A DNA stretch of 64,000 nt, taken from NCBI GenBank assembly GCA_900100095.1, contig FMTN01000020.1:1-64000 (forward strand), written 5' to 3'. Numbering within the stretch: position 1 is the stretch's first letter; every line of letters starts with the position of its first letter. The stretch is from Lachnospiraceae bacterium C10. GTDB lineage: Bacteria; Bacillota; Clostridia; Lachnospirales; Lachnospiraceae. The notes under the pieces are model-generated. The model saw only the letters and a list, made by a program, of their open reading frames with translations, had not been told where the DNA came from and did not search any database. The position numbers were made by a program, and so were the translations under genes. This document shows, piece by piece, positions 63,410 through 64,000 of this stretch.

Positions 63410-64000
63410 AATATACCCTTTTTTTGTAATTTCCGCGCCTTACTACGAATACGCTGAATGGCATTATCTGCCTGTTTTAAAGTTATCTGAAGCTTTTCTG
63501 CTATATCTTTGTAATCTGCGCCTTCCAGCATCAAATCAAAAACATCCTGTTCGAAGCCACTCAATTCTTTACACAGTGCTTCAATCAGCTCCTGTGTCTT
63601 CTCCTGATCCAAAAGAGCCGTCTCCGGATTCATGCGAAAGCCTTCCGCTGATGCATTGACTATTTCCTCGCCACCGTCTTCATAAAAAGAAATCGATTCA
63701 TTGAGGGGCTCATGTTTTTTTCTGGTTGCTGAACTGATGGCCCGATACATCGCCCGTCGGACACAGACCATCGCAAACGTGGAAAAGCTTCCTTTCTTTT
63801 CATCATAGTCCTCAATCGCCGTAAGAAAACCGAGCCTTCCCTCCTGAGCCAGATCCTCATGGTCTCCGGTCAACAGATAGTAGGAAAGTGCCAACTGCAA
63901 AATCTTACTCTGATACCGGGACAAAAGTCCCTGTATCGCCTGTGCATCCTTTTCTTTTGCCAATTGAATGAGCCTAGCCTCATCAAACGTGGAATAGTCG
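63406..64000 (-). CDS. SigH-like sigma factor (5' end outside window)
   Basis: The frame remains open to the window edge: upstream of an in-frame TTG at 63961-63963 it reads DYSTFDEARLIQLAKEKDAQ, the typical N-terminus of sporulation sigma-H relatives, so the true start lies beyond 64000. Region 2 is YYLLTGDHEDLAQEGRLGFL and CVRRAMYRAISSATRKKHEP, and region 4 near the end is DVFDLMLEGADYKDIAEKLQ, then KQADNAIQRIRSKARKL, which contacts the -35 box. These agree with SigH (Spo0H) or a paralogue. It overlaps the cysteine desulfurase gene by 4 bp. Bacillus sigH does not have this neighbour. Confidence 0.85.
   Translation of the reverse strand, partial: DYSTFDEARLIQLAKEKDAQAIQGLLSRYQSKILQLALSYYLLTGDHEDLAQEGRLGFLTAIEDYDEKKGSFSTFAMVCVRRAMYRAISSATRKKHEPLNESISFYEDGGEEIVNASAEGFRMNPETALLDQEKTQELIEALCKELSGFEQDVFDLMLEGADYKDIAEKLQITLKQADNAIQRIRSKARKLQKKGIL

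Overview
The window looks like a chromosomal core segment of an anaerobic Gram-positive bacterium of the class Clostridia, most likely a member of the Lachnospiraceae. This rests on gene content and order: ackA-yceD-rpmF-plsX-acpP-rnc-smc-ftsY, a perfect HrcA/CIRCE operator before groES-groEL, a SigH-like sigma factor, an ANTAR regulator beside a glutamine-synthetase-like gene, a PurO-type IMP cyclohydrolase replacing half of PurH, strong AGGAGG ribosome sites and sigma-A type promoters. The species cannot be named from the sequence alone. Nearly all genes lie on the minus strand; the exceptions are the Na/Pi transporter, a small membrane protein, tmcAL, the DUF1846 gene, the PHP phosphatase and the transposase. 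No tRNA, rRNA or CRISPR array was seen.

Layout. 1-1.35 kb: right end of an ISL3-type insertion sequence that has cut off the 3' end of a membrane-protein gene. 1.36-11.6 kb: GNAT acetyltransferase, gdhA, purB-purF-purC, gpmI, a CapA-like lipoprotein and a SEC-C protein. 11.7-20.8 kb: a small membrane protein overlapping a Gld-like ABC exporter tail to tail, purA, a DegV protein, coaBC, pncB and a HAD phosphatase. 20.9-29.3 kb: groES-groEL, a thioesterase plus nitrilase-HD fusion pair, a Na/Pi cotransporter, argC and two membrane proteins. 29.3-36 kb: a type II topoisomerase pair, threonine ammonia-lyase and ftsY. 36-46.3 kb: smc, rnc, acpP, plsX, rpmF, yceD, ackA, tmcAL and a lipoprotein. 46.6-52.9 kb: AICAR transformylase, PurO, a purine permease, DUF1846 and an ABC transporter whose permease is frameshifted. 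53.1-64 kb: pyrG, ANTAR regulator, GS-like gene, tpiA-pgk-gap, PHP phosphatase, mnmA, cysteine desulfurase and a SigH-like gene running off the right edge.

Functionally the window holds much of purine synthesis (purF, purC, purB, a split purH, purA, and a purine permease), lower glycolysis (gap, pgk, tpiA, gpmI), acetate formation (ackA) beside an acetate-using tRNA modification enzyme (tmcAL), nitrogen metabolism (gdhA, the GS-like gene with its ANTAR regulator, pyrG), NAD and CoA synthesis (pncB, coaBC), phospholipid precursor synthesis (plsX, acpP) and tRNA thiolation (cysteine desulfurase with mnmA).

The most unusual structure is not a gene. Two families of dispersed, multi-hairpin elements occur here: family A, about 130 bp, with three full and two partial copies, and family B, about 140 bp, with two copies. 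All seven sit at the 3' end of a gene, often right after an intrinsic terminator, and all read in the same direction as the gene before them. Family A copies supply the stop codon of purB, rewrite the C-terminus of a membrane protein, and one copy is split by an IS200/IS605-like hairpin. Other points worth a second look are a glutamine-synthetase-like protein that has lost two of three ligands of one metal site, its neighbouring ANTAR protein without the phosphoacceptor aspartate, and a nitrilase-HD fusion that seems to lack the catalytic lysine.
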